A DNA stretch of 64,000 bases from Vibrio alfacsensis. GTDB taxonomy: Bacteria > Pseudomonadota > Gammaproteobacteria > Enterobacterales > Vibrionaceae. Positions 9,326 to 19,693 of this stretch are shown here, one piece after another (positions within the stretch are counted from its first letter, which is position 1; each line of letters starts with the position of its first letter). The translations under genes were made by a program, and so were the position numbers. Below the pieces are notes generated by a model that saw nothing but the letters and a program-made list of their open reading frames with translations, was not told where the DNA came from and did no database searches. The stretch lies in contig NZ_CP032094.1 in assembly GCF_003544875.1 (NCBI RefSeq), positions 992,001-1,056,000 on the forward strand, read 5' to 3'.

Positions 9326-10450
9326 TTATTTTCCTAACTGTGCGAGTGGGTGTGCGTCTTCACTCCAAAGTGAGGTAAACAAATCATCAATCATCTTTTC
9401 GTCAACACTGCTAACGCTATCAAACTGCCATTTTGGCGCATTGTCTTTGTCAATCAGGCGAGACCGAACCCCCTCTTTAAATTCACCGAGCAACGCACTT
9501 TTTACCGATAAGGTCAGCTCTAGGCGAAAACAATCCTCTAGCGAAAGGTTATGGTACTGCTTTACTTGGCGATAACAGATATGGGCCGTAATGGGACTGC
9601 CAGTAACAAAGGTGTGCTTAGCGTTATCTAACCACTGACTATGGCCCTCTATCGCCATGATGCGTTGTGCAATTTGATTGATGTCCTGCCCTTTGCACGC
9701 CGCTTTAATTTGGTCAAGGTAAGGAATAATTTGTGTGGTAGGCTTGCTATCAATAACCTGCTCTTCAAGTAGTTGCAGTAAAGCACTGACAATGGACTGA
9801 GCATTCGCAGATTGCCAATCAATTTGTTTGAGTTCTTCCAGTAATGTTGGGTACTGCTGTTCAAGCAGCAGCCACTCGGCCAATCCAATAGTGACAGCGT
9901 CACTCGAATTCACCATCGCGCCTGTTAAACCGAGAAACAAACCCACTTCAGGATCAATTTCACTGAGAAACCAAGTGCCACCAACATCAGGGTATAAGCC
10001 GATATTGATTTCTGGCATGGCAAGGCGTGATGTCGGGGTGACGACTCGATGACTGGTACCCATAAAGAGTCCCATCCCACCGCCCATCACAATACCCTCA
10101 CCCCAGCCGATAATCGGTTTCTTGTAGGTGTGGATGAGATAATCACATTCATATTCGAGTGAAAAATAGTCGGTACAAAACGTCGCGGTTTCTTCTTTGC
10201 TCTTGTCATGCATAACGTGATACATGGTGCGTACATCCCCGCCGGCGCAAAACGCTTTTTCTCCGGCTCCGCTTAGAACCACGCAAACCAAATGGGGATC
10301 ATCTTGCCATTTCAGTAACTGGTCGTTAAGTTGTACAAGCATGTCAAATGTAAGCGCATTGAGTGATGAGGTATTGTCCAATGTCGCAATGCCAATGCGA
10401 TGAATACCATCCAAACATTGCAACTCACTTATGCTAACCATCCCTGCCAT
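9326..10450 (-). CDS. 3-hydroxyisobutyryl-CoA hydrolase
   Basis: Crotonase-fold protein of the HIBCH group, about 374 residues (ordinary hydratases have about 260). AFCAGGDVRTMYH and GIVMGGGMGLFMG form the oxyanion hole, and PEINIGLYPDVGG holds the acidic catalytic residue. It releases CoA from 3-hydroxyisobutyryl-CoA in valine degradation. The ATG at 10450 has AGGAGG 4 nt upstream; an in-frame ATG at 10474 would overlap the preceding gene by 16 bp and lacks such a site. Confidence 0.85.
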   Translation of the reverse strand: MAGMVSISELQCLDGIHRIGIATLDNTSSLNALTFDMLVQLNDQLLKWQDDPHLVCVVLSGAGEKAFCAGGDVRTMYHVMHDKSKEETATFCTDYFSLEYECDYLIHTYKKPIIGWGEGIVMGGGMGLFMGTSHRVVTPTSRLAMPEINIGLYPDVGGTWFLSEIDPEVGLFLGLTGAMVNSSDAVTIGLAEWLLLEQQYPTLLEELKQIDWQSANAQSIVSALLQLLEEQVIDSKPTTQIIPYLDQIKAACKGQDINQIAQRIMAIEGHSQWLDNAKHTFVTGSPITAHICYRQVKQYHNLSLEDCFRLELTLSVKSALLGEFKEGVRSRLIDKDNAPKWQFDSVSSVDEKMIDDLFTSLWSEDAHPLAQLGK

Positions 10451-10458
10451 GAGGCCTC

Positions 10459-11247
10459 CTATTGATTTTTCCAATTCGGTTTGCGTTTTTCTAAGAACGC
10501 CTGAACGCCTTCCGTTTGATCTTCGGTATCAAACAAATTAAGGAACAGCTCGCGCTCTTTAATCAGCCCATGTTTAAGTGGCGCCGAGCGCATATTTTGA
10601 ATCAGTGTTTTACATGCGGAAACGGAAGATGGCGATTGGTTCGCTACCGACTCCGCAAGTTCAATGGCTTTACTTAATGCACTACCTGTTGCGACAACCT
10701 CTTCTACTAAGCCGAGTTCCATAGCTTTCGCTGCTCCAACTTGTTCCCCACATAAAATCATGCGTTTTGCCCATCCCTCACCAACCAAAGCCGTAAGATT
10801 TTGTGTACCACCAGCACAGGGTAACAACCCCACTTTAGCTTCCGGTAAAGCTAGAGTGGCCTGCGCTTCTGCGACTCTAATATCACACGCCAATGCGACC
10901 TCTAACCCTCCTCCCATCGCATAGCCATTGATAGCGGCAATCGATACGCCACGAAATGCCGAGAGCGTTTCAAAGGCCTCTCCAAACACTCGCGCCATTT
11001 CTAGTGCAACCGCTTTATCACCGCTAGCAAAGAGTTTGAGATCCGCTCCAGCAGAAAAAAATTTGTCGCCGCTTCCGGTTAAAACAAGCGCGTATACTTC
11101 TTTATCCTTGTTAAGCGTAAGCACCAACTCTTTTAGTGCTGTTAAGCTCTCTGCCGTCCATGTATTAGCAGGCGGATTATTCATCGTTACTACTGCAACA
11201 TGATTTTGAATTGAGTGCAGAATCGCTTGCTGATCTGTCAATGACAT
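10459..11247 (-). CDS. Enoyl-CoA hydratase
   Basis: 262-residue crotonase. It has FSAGADLKLF and AINGYAMGGGLEVALACD (oxyanion hole), and ALPEAKVGLLPCAGGTQNL carries catalytic Glu residues. In this operon the likely reaction is hydration of methacrylyl-CoA to 3-hydroxyisobutyryl-CoA. It lies between the acyl-CoA dehydrogenase and hydrolase genes with short spacings. Broader beta-oxidation activity is possible. Confidence 0.87.
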   Translation of the reverse strand: MSLTDQQAILHSIQNHVAVVTMNNPPANTWTAESLTALKELVLTLNKDKEVYALVLTGSGDKFFSAGADLKLFASGDKAVALEMARVFGEAFETLSAFRGVSIAAINGYAMGGGLEVALACDIRVAEAQATLALPEAKVGLLPCAGGTQNLTALVGEGWAKRMILCGEQVGAAKAMELGLVEEVVATGSALSKAIELAESVANQSPSSVSACKTLIQNMRSAPLKHGLIKERELFLNLFDTEDQTEGVQAFLEKRKPNWKNQ

Positions 11248-11276
11248 AGTTCTAAATCCTTTTATCCAAGTGGGAA

Positions 11277-12431
11277 TTAAAGTAACGCCGATTCTTGAGC
11301 AAGTAATCGCCGAGCGATAATGACACGCATAATTTCATTCGTGCCCTCTAAAATTTGGTGTACTCGAACATCTCGGAAATAGCGCTCCATTGGGTATTCT
11401 TTGATATAACCGTAACCACCATAGAGTTGCAGCGCTTGGTCACATACCTGAAAGCCCACATCCGTCGCGAAACGTTTTGCCATCGCACAATATGTACTGG
11501 CATCTGGATCCTCACGATCGAGCTTACTCGCGGCATAACGCACCAACTGACGAGCAGCAATCAGCTCTGTCGCCATATCTGCAAGTTTGAATTGCAACGC
11601 TTGGAATTGAGCAAGAGGTTGACCGAACTGTTTTCGCTCTTGCATATATTGAGTCGCTTGATTCAAGGCTTGCTGAGCCGTACCAATAGAGCAAGTCGCA
11701 ATATTAATCCGGCCACCATCGAGCCCTTTCATTGCAAAGGTAAACCCTTGCCCTTCTGTACCCAGTAAACACGCTTCAGGAATCGAAACATTATCGAACG
11801 TCACTGCTCGTGTCGGTTGGCTATTCCATCCCATTTTCAGCTCTTTTCTGCCATAACTGATCCCATCCAAGTCGGCGGGCACTACAAACGCAGACACACC
11901 TTTTGCGCCGGATTGCCCCGTTCTTGCCATCACGACCAACACGTCTGTATCTCCCGCACCAGAGATAAAGGCTTTGCCTCCATTCAACACGTAATGGTCG
12001 CCTCGTTTTGCGGCCGATGTGGTGAGAGAAGCCGCATCCGAGCCTGCATTTGGCTCAGTCAAACAGTATGAACCAAGGTATTCACCCGTCATTAGTTTTG
12101 AGCAAAACTGATTTTTCACCGTATCCGTTGCGAAAGTGGCAATCATCCAAGTCACCATATTGTGGATGGTCATGAATGCTGTCGTGGATGTACACCCCAT
12201 TGCAAGTTGCTCAAACACAATAGAAGCATCTAAGCGACTTAAACCGAGGCCCCCTTGTTCTTCTGGCGTGTAAAGGCTCAGGAAACCCAGATCCCCCGCT
12301 TCACGTAAGATCGCCTTTGGGAAAATCTGATTTTCATCCCACTTAGCCGCCATAGGGGATAAACGTTCAAGCGCAAATTGCTGAGCCGTGTCTGCAAACA
12401 TACGCTGCTCTTCATTAAGTTCGAAATCCAT
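11277..12431 (-). CDS. Acyl-CoA dehydrogenase (isobutyryl-CoA type)
   Basis: Flavoprotein of about 384 residues. CLTEPNAGSDAASL and FISGAG are FAD/substrate motifs; the C-terminal part has LYGGYGYIKEYPMERYFRD and the IYEGTNEI-like QILEGTNEIMR, where the catalytic Glu of short-chain enzymes lies. It oxidises isobutyryl-CoA or 2-methylbutyryl-CoA. I chose MDFELNEEQ at 12431: AGGAGG is 6 nt upstream and it matches the family start. A longer frame to 12521 lies upstream but overlaps the true end of mmsA. Confidence 0.87.
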   Translation of the reverse strand: MDFELNEEQRMFADTAQQFALERLSPMAAKWDENQIFPKAILREAGDLGFLSLYTPEEQGGLGLSRLDASIVFEQLAMGCTSTTAFMTIHNMVTWMIATFATDTVKNQFCSKLMTGEYLGSYCLTEPNAGSDAASLTTSAAKRGDHYVLNGGKAFISGAGDTDVLVVMARTGQSGAKGVSAFVVPADLDGISYGRKELKMGWNSQPTRAVTFDNVSIPEACLLGTEGQGFTFAMKGLDGGRINIATCSIGTAQQALNQATQYMQERKQFGQPLAQFQALQFKLADMATELIAARQLVRYAASKLDREDPDASTYCAMAKRFATDVGFQVCDQALQLYGGYGYIKEYPMERYFRDVRVHQILEGTNEIMRVIIARRLLAQESALL

Positions 12432-12471
12432 TCGCCCTCCTAAAGATTTACTGGCTGCTCGTTGCGAACTG

Positions 12472-13970
12472 CTAGCGTAAATTGATAGTGAGATTCGGGC
12501 CGGTTGGAATGTCGTCATCAAACCATCGAGCCGTCACGGTTTTGTTTCGGTATAAAAACGCACCGCTTGTTTCCCATAGGCGTGAAGATCGCCATAAAAA
12601 CTGCCTCGCCACCCCGTAAACGAGAAAAATGGCAAGGGCACAGGAATTGGAACATTGATCCCCACTTGTCCTACAAGGATCTCATGCTGATACTTTCTTG
12701 CCGCAGCACCATTCGCCGTAAAGATGGAAGTGCCATTGCCATAAGGATTTCGATTAACAAGATCAATGGCTTCTTGCAACGTCTCTACCTCAATACACAC
12801 AAGCACCGGACCAAAAATTTCTTGCGTGTAGATCGACATATCCGTCGTCACTCCACTAAATAGCGTCGGACCAACCCAATTACCATCGGGAAAGCCCTCG
12901 ACTTGACATTGGCTGCCGTCAAGTTCACATACGGCACCCTGGTTTTTTCCCTCTTCAATCAAACTCAATACACGTTGCTTGGCTTGTGCACTAATAAGCG
13001 GGCCATAAGCGGCAGCGTCATCATCCCACGCACCAGGGTGCACTTTCGCCATTTCTCGCTTTAAATCTGCGATCCACGCTTTTGAACTACCAACGAACAC
13101 TGCAACAGAAATGGCCATGCAACGCTGTCCTGCGGCCCCAACAGATGACCCGACAAGATTATTCACCACTTGCTCTTTGTTCGCGTCTGGCATCACAACC
13201 ATATGGTTTTTTGCTCCAGCAAACGCTTGAACTCGTTTAAAGCGTTGTGTAGCTGTTGTGTAGATATATTGCGCGACAGGCACAGAACCAACGAAAGAGA
13301 CCGTCTGAATGTCTTGATGTTTCAATAAAAAATCGACCTGCTCTTTACGACCGTGGACAATTTGAAGAATGCCTTTTGGCGCGCCTGCTTGCTCAAATAA
13401 TTCTGCCAGTCGAATTGACGTTAATGGCACTTGTTCTGATGGTTTAAGAACAAAGGCATTGCCACTTGCAATCGCAATTGGAAACATCCAAAGTGGAATC
13501 ATCGCGGGGAAGTTAAATGGCGTGATCCCGCAGCACACACCTAGGGGTTGAATCAACGAGTAACTGTCGATGTCTGTTGCGACATTTTCTACGGTTTCTC
13601 CCATCAAATTACTGGCGATATTTGCAGCTTGCTCTACGACTTCGATTCCTCGCCAAACATCACCTTTTGCGTCAGCAAATATTTTTCCTGTCTCATGGGA
13701 CAACAGATTGGCAAGTTCATCATGATGTTCTTTAAGCAAGTGCTGATAGCGAAGCATTAATCTTGCTCGTTCAGACACCGCGACATTTTTCCAATCATTA
13801 AACGCCGTTTTCGCACTCTCAATGGCAGCATGCATCTCCGCATTCGTTGAGCACGGCACGTATGCAATGACCTCATTCGAGGCTGGATTGGTGACTTCTA
13901 ACCACTCCGAACTGAGCGATTCAACAAATTCACCATCAATAAATGAGGGAACCAAACGAGTCATAATCAA
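12472..13970 (-). CDS. mmsA: Methylmalonate-semialdehyde dehydrogenase (CoA-acylating), C-terminal frameshift
   Basis: Aldehyde dehydrogenase of the MmsA type. Visible motifs are [17 protein letters not shown] near residue 145, the NAD-binding [12 protein letters not shown] near 225, catalytic Cys in [11 protein letters not shown] near 283, and EIFGPVL near 390. It makes propionyl-CoA from methylmalonate semialdehyde. As sequenced the frame stops at 12534 (478 residues) with TETKP. Adding one A to the four-A run at about 12540 extends it through [14 protein letters not shown] and TINLR to a stop at 12472 (499 residues), the family length. Confidence 0.9.
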
Positions 13971-13976
13971 GTCCTT

Positions 13977-15191
13977 TTAGTTTAGCGGTATTTCGATACC
14001 AATCGCGGTGGCTTCACCGCCGCCAATACACAGTGATGCAACACCTCGCATCACTCTTTTATTCTCCGAATTGCCATCCACACCCAAAGCTTGTAGCTGA
14101 CGTAAACCGTAAATGAGCGTGACTAATATACGCGCTCCGCTTGCTCCAATCGGATGGCCTAGCGCACATGCGCCGCCTTTAATATTGACGCTGTCTTTAT
14201 CTAACCCTAAATGCTGTACTGCGATTTGGGTGACAACGGCGAATGCCTCGTTGATCTCCCAAAGATCCACTTCATCCACGGACCAGTCCAATTGAGACAA
14301 CAATTGCTCAATGGCAAACACGGGGGCAAGCGTAAATTCTGGCGGTTTTCGAGCATGAGTGGTGTGGCCTTTAATGACCGCCAGTGGTGTTAAACCTTGA
14401 TGACGAGCCGTTTCCGAATCCATTAATACCAATGCCGCAGCACCATCAGAGATCGCACTTGAATTCGCCGCCGTTATAGAGCCTTGTTTATCAAATGCTG
14501 GTTTGAGTTTCGGTATTTTTTCTAGCTGAATTGAACGAGGATGTTCATCGTAATCCAGTGTTAATTTGTGGCGACGAGTATCAACTTCTATTGGTGCGAT
14601 TTCATCAGAAAAGAGGCTTTTTTGCTGCGCTTCTAGCGCTCGGGTCGCAGACATTGTTGCCCACTCGTCCATTTCCTCGCGAGTAAATTTCGAGCTATCT
14701 GCGGTCTTTTGTGCATACACGCCCATTAAGTGTCCATCATAGGCATCCTGCAAACCGTCAAGGAACATATGGTCGTAAGTGGAGTGATGCCCTATGCGCA
14801 TGCCATTTCGTGCGTTTGTAAGCAAATACGGGGCATTGGTCATACTTTCCATCCCCCCGGCGACGGCAGAGCGAATCGTCCCCGCTTTGATCAAATCATG
14901 TGCCAACATTACGCTCTTCATGCCGGAACCACAGACTTTATTAATGGTCGTGCAGCCTGTCGTAAACGGTAAGTTTGCGGCTAAAGCTGCTTGTCTAGCC
15001 GGTGCCTGACCACATCCTGCAGGTAACACGCAACCCATAAAGACCTCATCGACTTGAGCAATGCCGACCGAGTCCAAAGCAGCATCAATCGCCATGCCCC
15101 CTAACTGAGGCGCAGAATAGCTTTCCAGCAGACCTTGAAATGCACCTATTGGCGTTCTTTTCGCACTGACAATCCAGATGTCGTTTTCCAT
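13977..15191 (-). CDS. Acetyl-CoA acetyltransferase (thiolase)
   Basis: 404-residue thiolase. The acyl-accepting Cys is in [11 protein letters not shown] near residue 90, and the C-terminal motifs are [17 protein letters not shown] (His) and CIGGGEATA (Cys). It cleaves acetoacetyl-CoA or a methylated analogue, joining leucine/isoleucine breakdown to acetyl-CoA. It is the first gene of the leftward operon, 7 bp ahead of mmsA, with AAGGA before its ATG and the LiuR-type palindromes upstream. Confidence 0.9.
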   Translation of the reverse strand: MENDIWIVSAKRTPIGAFQGLLESYSAPQLGGMAIDAALDSVGIAQVDEVFMGCVLPAGCGQAPARQAALAANLPFTTGCTTINKVCGSGMKSVMLAHDLIKAGTIRSAVAGGMESMTNAPYLLTNARNGMRIGHHSTYDHMFLDGLQDAYDGHLMGVYAQKTADSSKFTREEMDEWATMSATRALEAQQKSLFSDEIAPIEVDTRRHKLTLDYDEHPRSIQLEKIPKLKPAFDKQGSITAANSSAISDGAAALVLMDSETARHQGLTPLAVIKGHTTHARKPPEFTLAPVFAIEQLLSQLDWSVDEVDLWEINEAFAVVTQIAVQHLGLDKDSVNIKGGACALGHPIGASGARILVTLIYGLRQLQALGVDGNSENKRVMRGVASLCIGGGEATAIGIEIPLN

Positions 15192-15322
15192 GATGTCGTC
15201 CTTACTGACGATGAATCACAGCTCACTAATCTATTCCTCACACCTGCTACCACGGTTGTTGAGCATGTTCAATGCACAACTACCAGCCTCTTATAAAGCG
15301 ACGAATTTTCGCACTGTGATTT

Positions 15323-15368
15323 CTTGACGTTTACGTAAGCATAGCACTAACATTTACGTTAACGTAAA
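15323..15368. promoter_or_regulatory. Divergent promoters with LiuR-like palindromes
   Basis: A perfect 16-bp palindrome TTTACGTTAACGTAAA lies at 15353-15368 and an imperfect copy TTGACGTTTACGTAAG at 15325-15339. Rightward, TTGACG (15325-15330), a 17-bp spacer and TAACAT (15348-15353) form a promoter for liuR. Leftward, TTTACG, a 19-bp spacer and TATGCT (15343-15338) form a promoter for the thiolase operon; 19-bp spacers are typical of MerR-regulated promoters. AC-GT palindromes of this sort are known LiuR sites; assignment here is by neighbourhood. Confidence 0.7.
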
Positions 15369-15489
15369 GAAACACATTAATAACAAAATAAATCCACGCT
15401 CTTGCCTTGTGTCGACATCGTTTAGAAAGTCGTCCAAAGGGAACGAAAACCGTTATGAAGCCAAAATTTTAGTGAAAGGGAATCGCCAA

Positions 15490-15861
15490 GTGGAAAGATT
15501 TAAGATTAGTGAACTCGCTAAGGAGTTCGACATTACCACGCGAAGCATTCGGTTTTATGAGGACGTTGGTCTGATTGAACCGGAGCGAAAAGGCAACATT
15601 CGTGTCTATCAACGCAGAGATAAAATTCGCTTAAAGCTGATTTTAAGGGGTAAACGTTTGGGGTTTTCTCTCGCAGAAATCCGCGAACTCTTTGAGCTTT
15701 ATGATACTCAACAAACCGATGGTCAGTTAATTAAGATGCTCACTATCATTGACGAAAAACAAGCCCAATTACAACAACAGTTGGACGACATTGGCGCAGT
15801 TATGGGCGAATTGGATGCGGCAAAAATACGTTGTGAGCAAGCGCTACGCAGCGATCAGTAG
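15490..15861 (+). CDS. liuR: MerR-family regulator LiuR
   Basis: N-terminal MerR helix-turn-helix (FKISELAKEFDITTRSIRFY, then EDVGLIEPER) and a C-terminal coiled coil. It lies divergently from the valine operon and ahead of liuABCE, the usual place of LiuR, repressor of branched-chain amino acid breakdown. I prefer the GTG at 15490 (123 residues), 8 nt after an AAGGGA site and at the family start; a GTG at 15409 would add 27 residues lacking family similarity. The stop codon falls in the first unit of a heptanucleotide repeat. Confidence 0.85.
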   Translation: MERFKISELAKEFDITTRSIRFYEDVGLIEPERKGNIRVYQRRDKIRLKLILRGKRLGFSLAEIRELFELYDTQQTDGQLIKMLTIIDEKQAQLQQQLDDIGAVMGELDAAKIRCEQALRSDQ

Positions 15862-15917
15862 TCAGTAGTCAGTAGTCAGTAGTCAGTAGTCAGTAGTCAG
15901 TAGTCAGTAGTCAGTAG
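15855..15917. repeat. Heptanucleotide tandem repeat, 9 x TCAGTAG
   Basis: Nine perfect copies of a 7-bp unit plus a partial tenth. The liuR TAG stop is in the first copy, and the array forms part of the leader before liuA. It is a probable slippage-prone VNTR. Copy-number change would alter the liuR-liuA spacing but not the LiuR sequence. Confidence 0.93.
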
Positions 15918-16026
15918 TCACTTTCTAAATAAACATATAAAAACCACCACAAACAATAGCAACGCACGTTTAGCCCAAGCAGTGTAAACCGGCTTTTTCA
16001 CGACCGAACTTTTACAAGGAAACGTT

Positions 16027-17196
16027 ATGAAAACGAGTTATACCCCACTTAATTTTGGGCTTGGTGAAACGCTTGATATGCTCCGAGAACACGTCAATGC
16101 ATTCGCCACAAAGCACATCGCTCCTATTGCCGCAGAAATAGACCACAACAATCAGTTTCCAAATCACCTTTGGCCTCTATTTGGTGAAATGGGTTTGCTT
16201 GGTGTAACCGTCGATGAAGAGCATGGTGGTGCGGGTATGGGGTATCTCGCCCACGTTATCGCGATGGAAGAGATCAGCCGTGCTTCTGCGTCTGTGGCAC
16301 TCAGTTATGGCGCGCATTCCAATCTTTGTGTAAACCAAATTTATCGAAATGGCACCCAAAGCCAACGTGAAAAGTACCTACCTAAACTGATTGATGGTTC
16401 TCACGTTGGCGCACTTGCCATGAGTGAGCCCAACTCCGGCTCTGACGTGGTCAGTATGCAATTACGAGCCGAGGACAAAGGCGACCACTTTGAGCTCAAT
16501 GGCAGCAAAATGTGGATCACAAACGGCCCCGACGCTGACACGCTCGTGGTCTACGCCAAAACCGATCCAAGCGCCGCCTCCCATGGCATCACCGCATTTA
16601 TTATCGAACGAGATTTTGAGGGATTTAGCCACGCACAGAAACTCGACAAACTGGGCATGCGAGGTTCCAACACCTGTGAATTGGTATTCAAAAACTGCCT
16701 CGTCCCGAAAGAAAGCGTACTAGGCAAGCTTAATCATGGCATCGAAGTATTAATGAGCGGACTCGACTACGAGCGTGTCGTACTCGCCGCAGGGCCGCTG
16801 GGAATTATGCAAGCTTGTATGGATGAAGTCGTTCCTTATGTACACGACCGAAAACAGTTTGGGAAATCAATTGGTGAATTCCAATTGGTACAAGGCAAAC
16901 TTGCCGACATGTATTCTCGAATGAATGCCGCGAAAGCCTACGTTTATACGGTTGCTGCGGCGTGTGACCGAGGTGAATGTACTCGTAAAGACGCCGCAGG
17001 TGTGATCCTCTACAGCGCAGAATTGGCAACACAAATGGCATTAGATGCGATTCAATTACTGGGCGGCAATGGTTACATCAATGAATATGCTACAGGGCGT
17101 TTATTGCGTGACGCAAAGCTATACGAGATTGGTGCGGGCACCTCGGAAATTCGTCGCATGTTGATTGGGCGAGAACTGTTTGAAGAATCCCGCTAA
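16027..17196 (+). CDS. liuA: Isovaleryl-CoA dehydrogenase
   Basis: 389-residue acyl-CoA dehydrogenase. It shows [12 protein letters not shown], the signature [14 protein letters not shown] and [13 protein letters not shown], then [38 protein letters not shown] holds the Glu position characteristic of isovaleryl-CoA dehydrogenases (equivalent to Glu254 of the human enzyme). It converts isovaleryl-CoA to 3-methylcrotonyl-CoA in leucine breakdown. First gene of the rightward liu operon, with an AAGGA site before its ATG. Confidence 0.92.
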   Translation: MKTSYTPLNFGLGETLDMLREHVNAFATKHIAPIAAEIDHNNQFPNHLWPLFGEMGLLGVTVDEEHGGAGMGYLAHVIAMEEISRASASVALSYGAHSNLCVNQIYRNGTQSQREKYLPKLIDGSHVGALAMSEPNSGSDVVSMQLRAEDKGDHFELNGSKMWITNGPDADTLVVYAKTDPSAASHGITAFIIERDFEGFSHAQKLDKLGMRGSNTCELVFKNCLVPKESVLGKLNHGIEVLMSGLDYERVVLAAGPLGIMQACMDEVVPYVHDRKQFGKSIGEFQLVQGKLADMYSRMNAAKAYVYTVAAACDRGECTRKDAAGVILYSAELATQMALDAIQLLGGNGYINEYATGRLLRDAKLYEIGAGTSEIRRMLIGRELFEESR

Positions 17197-17217
17197 CCCA
17201 CTGACAAGGAAGTCATC

Positions 17218-18822
17218 ATGGCCATCATTAAAAGTAAAATTAAGCCAACTGACGAGCTATTTCAAAATAACAAAGCCGTCATGACGGATTTAGTACATAA
17301 CCTCGAGGCTAACATCAAAGTGATAAAGCAAGGTGGCGGTCAAAAAGCTATTGATCGTCAAAGGCTCAAAGGTAAGCTTCCGGTACGAGAACGCGTGTTA
17401 CATTTGCTCGATGAAGACAGTGCGTTTCTGGAAGTTGGACAATTTGCCGCATGGAATGTGTACGATGAAGCTATCCCGTGTGCAGGCGTCGTAGCAGGAA
17501 TAGGCACAATAAGTGGGATTCAATGCATGGTCATCGCCAATGATCCATCGGTAAAAGGCGGTACCTATTATCCGCTCACGGTGAAAAAGCACTTGCGAGC
17601 CCAAGAGATCGCCCAACGCTGTCGCTTACCTTGTGTCTATCTGGTTGATTCTGGAGGTGCAAACCTTCCTCATCAAGCCGAAGTCTTTCCTGATAAAGAA
17701 CACTTCGGCCGAATCTTCTTCAATCAAGCGCGTATGTCTGCACAGGGCATCGCTCAGGTCGCAGTCGTAATGGGGTTATGTACTGCCGGTGGCGCTTATG
17801 TACCTGCGATGGCAGATGTCTCGATTATGGTAAAAGAGCAAGGCACCATTTTTCTTGCCGGCCCTCCGTTAGTCAAAGCCGCGACAGGTGAAGTCGTCAC
17901 CGATGAAGAGCTCGGTGGTGCGGACGTACACTGTCGAAAATCAGGCGTGGCCGATTATTATGCAGAGAGTGACAAACATGCCCTCCAATTGGCTCGTGAA
18001 GCCATTGCCAACACAAACCAATCAATGCCGACTGTCACAGAAAAAACCGTGTTACCCCCGCGTTACGAGGCAGAAGAGATGTACGGCATCGTCAACGCGA
18101 ATCTGCGTCTCTCTTTTGACGTTCGAGAAATCATTGCCCGTATTGTAGACGACTCGGATTTTGATGAATTCAAAGCACTTTATGGCAAAACACTGGTATG
18201 TGGATTTGCTCGACTTCACGGTAATTTGATTGGCATTGTGGCTAACAACGGCATTTTGTTTTCAGAATCATCACAAAAAGGGGCACAGTTTATTCAATTG
18301 TGCGCCAAACGAAAAATCCCCCTTTTGTTTTTGCAAAACATCACCGGTTTTATGGTCGGCAAAAAGCTTGAAGCAGAGGGTATCGCCAAACATGGTGCAA
18401 AATTGGTGATGGCAGTCGCCTGCGCAGATGTGCCTAAATTTACAGTAATCATTGGCGGGTCCTACGGCGCAGGGAACTACGGCATGTGTGGTCGCGCGTA
18501 CGATCCAACCATGATGTGGATGTGGCCTAATGCTCGAATCTCTGTCATGGGTGGTGAACAAGCGGCAGGCGTGCTCACTCAAGTGCGCCGAGAAGTCAAA
18601 AAACGCCAAGGTGAGCCGTGGCCTGAGCAAGAAGAAAGGACATTTCGAGAATCTATCTTAGACTTGTATGAGTCTCAGGGGCATCCCTACTATGCCAGTG
18701 CGCGCTTGTGGGATGACGGTATTATTGACCCAAAAGAGACAAGGCAGGTATTGGCTCAAGCCTTAGTTGCCGCCCTTAATGCGCCAATTTCTGACAGCAA
18801 CTTCGGTGTTTTCAGAATGTAA
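17218..18822 (+). CDS. liuB: Methylcrotonoyl-CoA carboxylase, carboxyltransferase (beta) subunit
   Basis: 534-residue carboxyltransferase subunit. It has [53 protein letters not shown] and [10 protein letters not shown], the typical MCC-beta oxyanion and CoA-binding motifs. It transfers CO2 from carboxybiotin to 3-methylcrotonyl-CoA. It needs the biotin-carrying alpha subunit LiuD, which is missing from this operon. It follows liuA by 21 bp. Confidence 0.92.
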   Translation: MAIIKSKIKPTDELFQNNKAVMTDLVHNLEANIKVIKQGGGQKAIDRQRLKGKLPVRERVLHLLDEDSAFLEVGQFAAWNVYDEAIPCAGVVAGIGTISGIQCMVIANDPSVKGGTYYPLTVKKHLRAQEIAQRCRLPCVYLVDSGGANLPHQAEVFPDKEHFGRIFFNQARMSAQGIAQVAVVMGLCTAGGAYVPAMADVSIMVKEQGTIFLAGPPLVKAATGEVVTDEELGGADVHCRKSGVADYYAESDKHALQLAREAIANTNQSMPTVTEKTVLPPRYEAEEMYGIVNANLRLSFDVREIIARIVDDSDFDEFKALYGKTLVCGFARLHGNLIGIVANNGILFSESSQKGAQFIQLCAKRKIPLLFLQNITGFMVGKKLEAEGIAKHGAKLVMAVACADVPKFTVIIGGSYGAGNYGMCGRAYDPTMMWMWPNARISVMGGEQAAGVLTQVRREVKKRQGEPWPEQEERTFRESILDLYESQGHPYYASARLWDDGIIDPKETRQVLAQALVAALNAPISDSNFGVFRM

Positions 18823-18847
18823 AAACAAAAAAGTAAAAGGATGTCAT

Positions 18848-19693
18848 ATGCAGGATCATCAACCGAGCATAACCCCGAATCCAAATCGACAAGATGAGGT
18901 ACTTTGGAGCGTCAACGAGTTTGGTGTTGCGACTCTCACTTTAAATCGTACAGAAAAGCACAACGCATTCGACGCCTGCATGATTGACTTGCTGATTCAC
19001 CGGCTTGACTACTTGGCATTGAGAACCGATGTGCGATGTTTAATTTTAAAAGGCAATGGCAAACATTTTTCTTCTGGTGCCGATTTAAACTGGATGAAAT
19101 CCATGGCCAATAGCACCCGTAAGCAGAACTTAGAAGATGCACAGAATTTAGCTCGACTTATGCATACCTTGGATGCTTTCCCTCAACCGACAATAGGTAT
19201 TGTACAAGGCTCAGCATTCGGCGGTGCTTTAGGATTGGTTTGCTGTTGTGACATCGCGATAGCTGCCAACGATGCCAAGTTCTGTTTAAGTGAGGTCAAG
19301 TTGGGTTTAGTGCCTGCAACCATTTCTCCTTATGTAATGCGTGCCATGGGTAACCGTCAAGCACGCCGATTTATCCTAAGTGCAGAAGTTATCGATGCCG
19401 CCGACGCCAAAAACTATGGCATTGTGCATGAGGTTCACCCTCACGAACACATTGATCATGTGCTTGAAAACCTAATCGACACCTTACTACTCAATAGTCC
19501 AGATGCGATGCGAAAAGCCAAAGCACTGTGTCAGCAATGCCATCAAAATCCCATTGATGAACAACTCACTCAGTACACTAGCCAATTGATTGCCGATATT
19601 CGAGTCTCGCCTCAAGGACAAGATGGTTTGCAAGCTTTTCTCGAAAAGCGATCGCCATGCTGGATCAACAAATCCGGTAAGGATAAAAAATGA
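18848..19693 (+). CDS. liuC: Methylglutaconyl-CoA hydratase
   Basis: 281-residue crotonase. HFSSGADLNWMKSMA and GSAFGGALGLVCCCDIAIA form the oxyanion hole, and LSEVKLGLVPATISPYV is typical of LiuC/AUH hydratases. It converts 3-methylglutaconyl-CoA to HMG-CoA. The ATG at 18848 follows AAAAGGATG; a longer frame from 18767 overlaps liuB and is unlikely. Its stop overlaps the liuE start (ATGA), where liuD would normally lie. Confidence 0.88.
   Translation: MQDHQPSITPNPNRQDEVLWSVNEFGVATLTLNRTEKHNAFDACMIDLLIHRLDYLALRTDVRCLILKGNGKHFSSGADLNWMKSMANSTRKQNLEDAQNLARLMHTLDAFPQPTIGIVQGSAFGGALGLVCCCDIAIAANDAKFCLSEVKLGLVPATISPYVMRAMGNRQARRFILSAEVIDAADAKNYGIVHEVHPHEHIDHVLENLIDTLLLNSPDAMRKAKALCQQCHQNPIDEQLTQYTSQLIADIRVSPQGQDGLQAFLEKRSPCWINKSGKDKK

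Noticed and set aside
11355..11768. 137-residue plus-strand ORF opposite the acyl-CoA dehydrogenase gene
   Set aside because: It is a shadow of the well-supported minus-strand gene, with no family resemblance and no ribosome site.
15855..15917. Possible CRISPR array from regular short repeats
   Set aside because: The units are 7 bp and directly abutting, with no spacers and no cas genes nearby. It is a simple tandem repeat.
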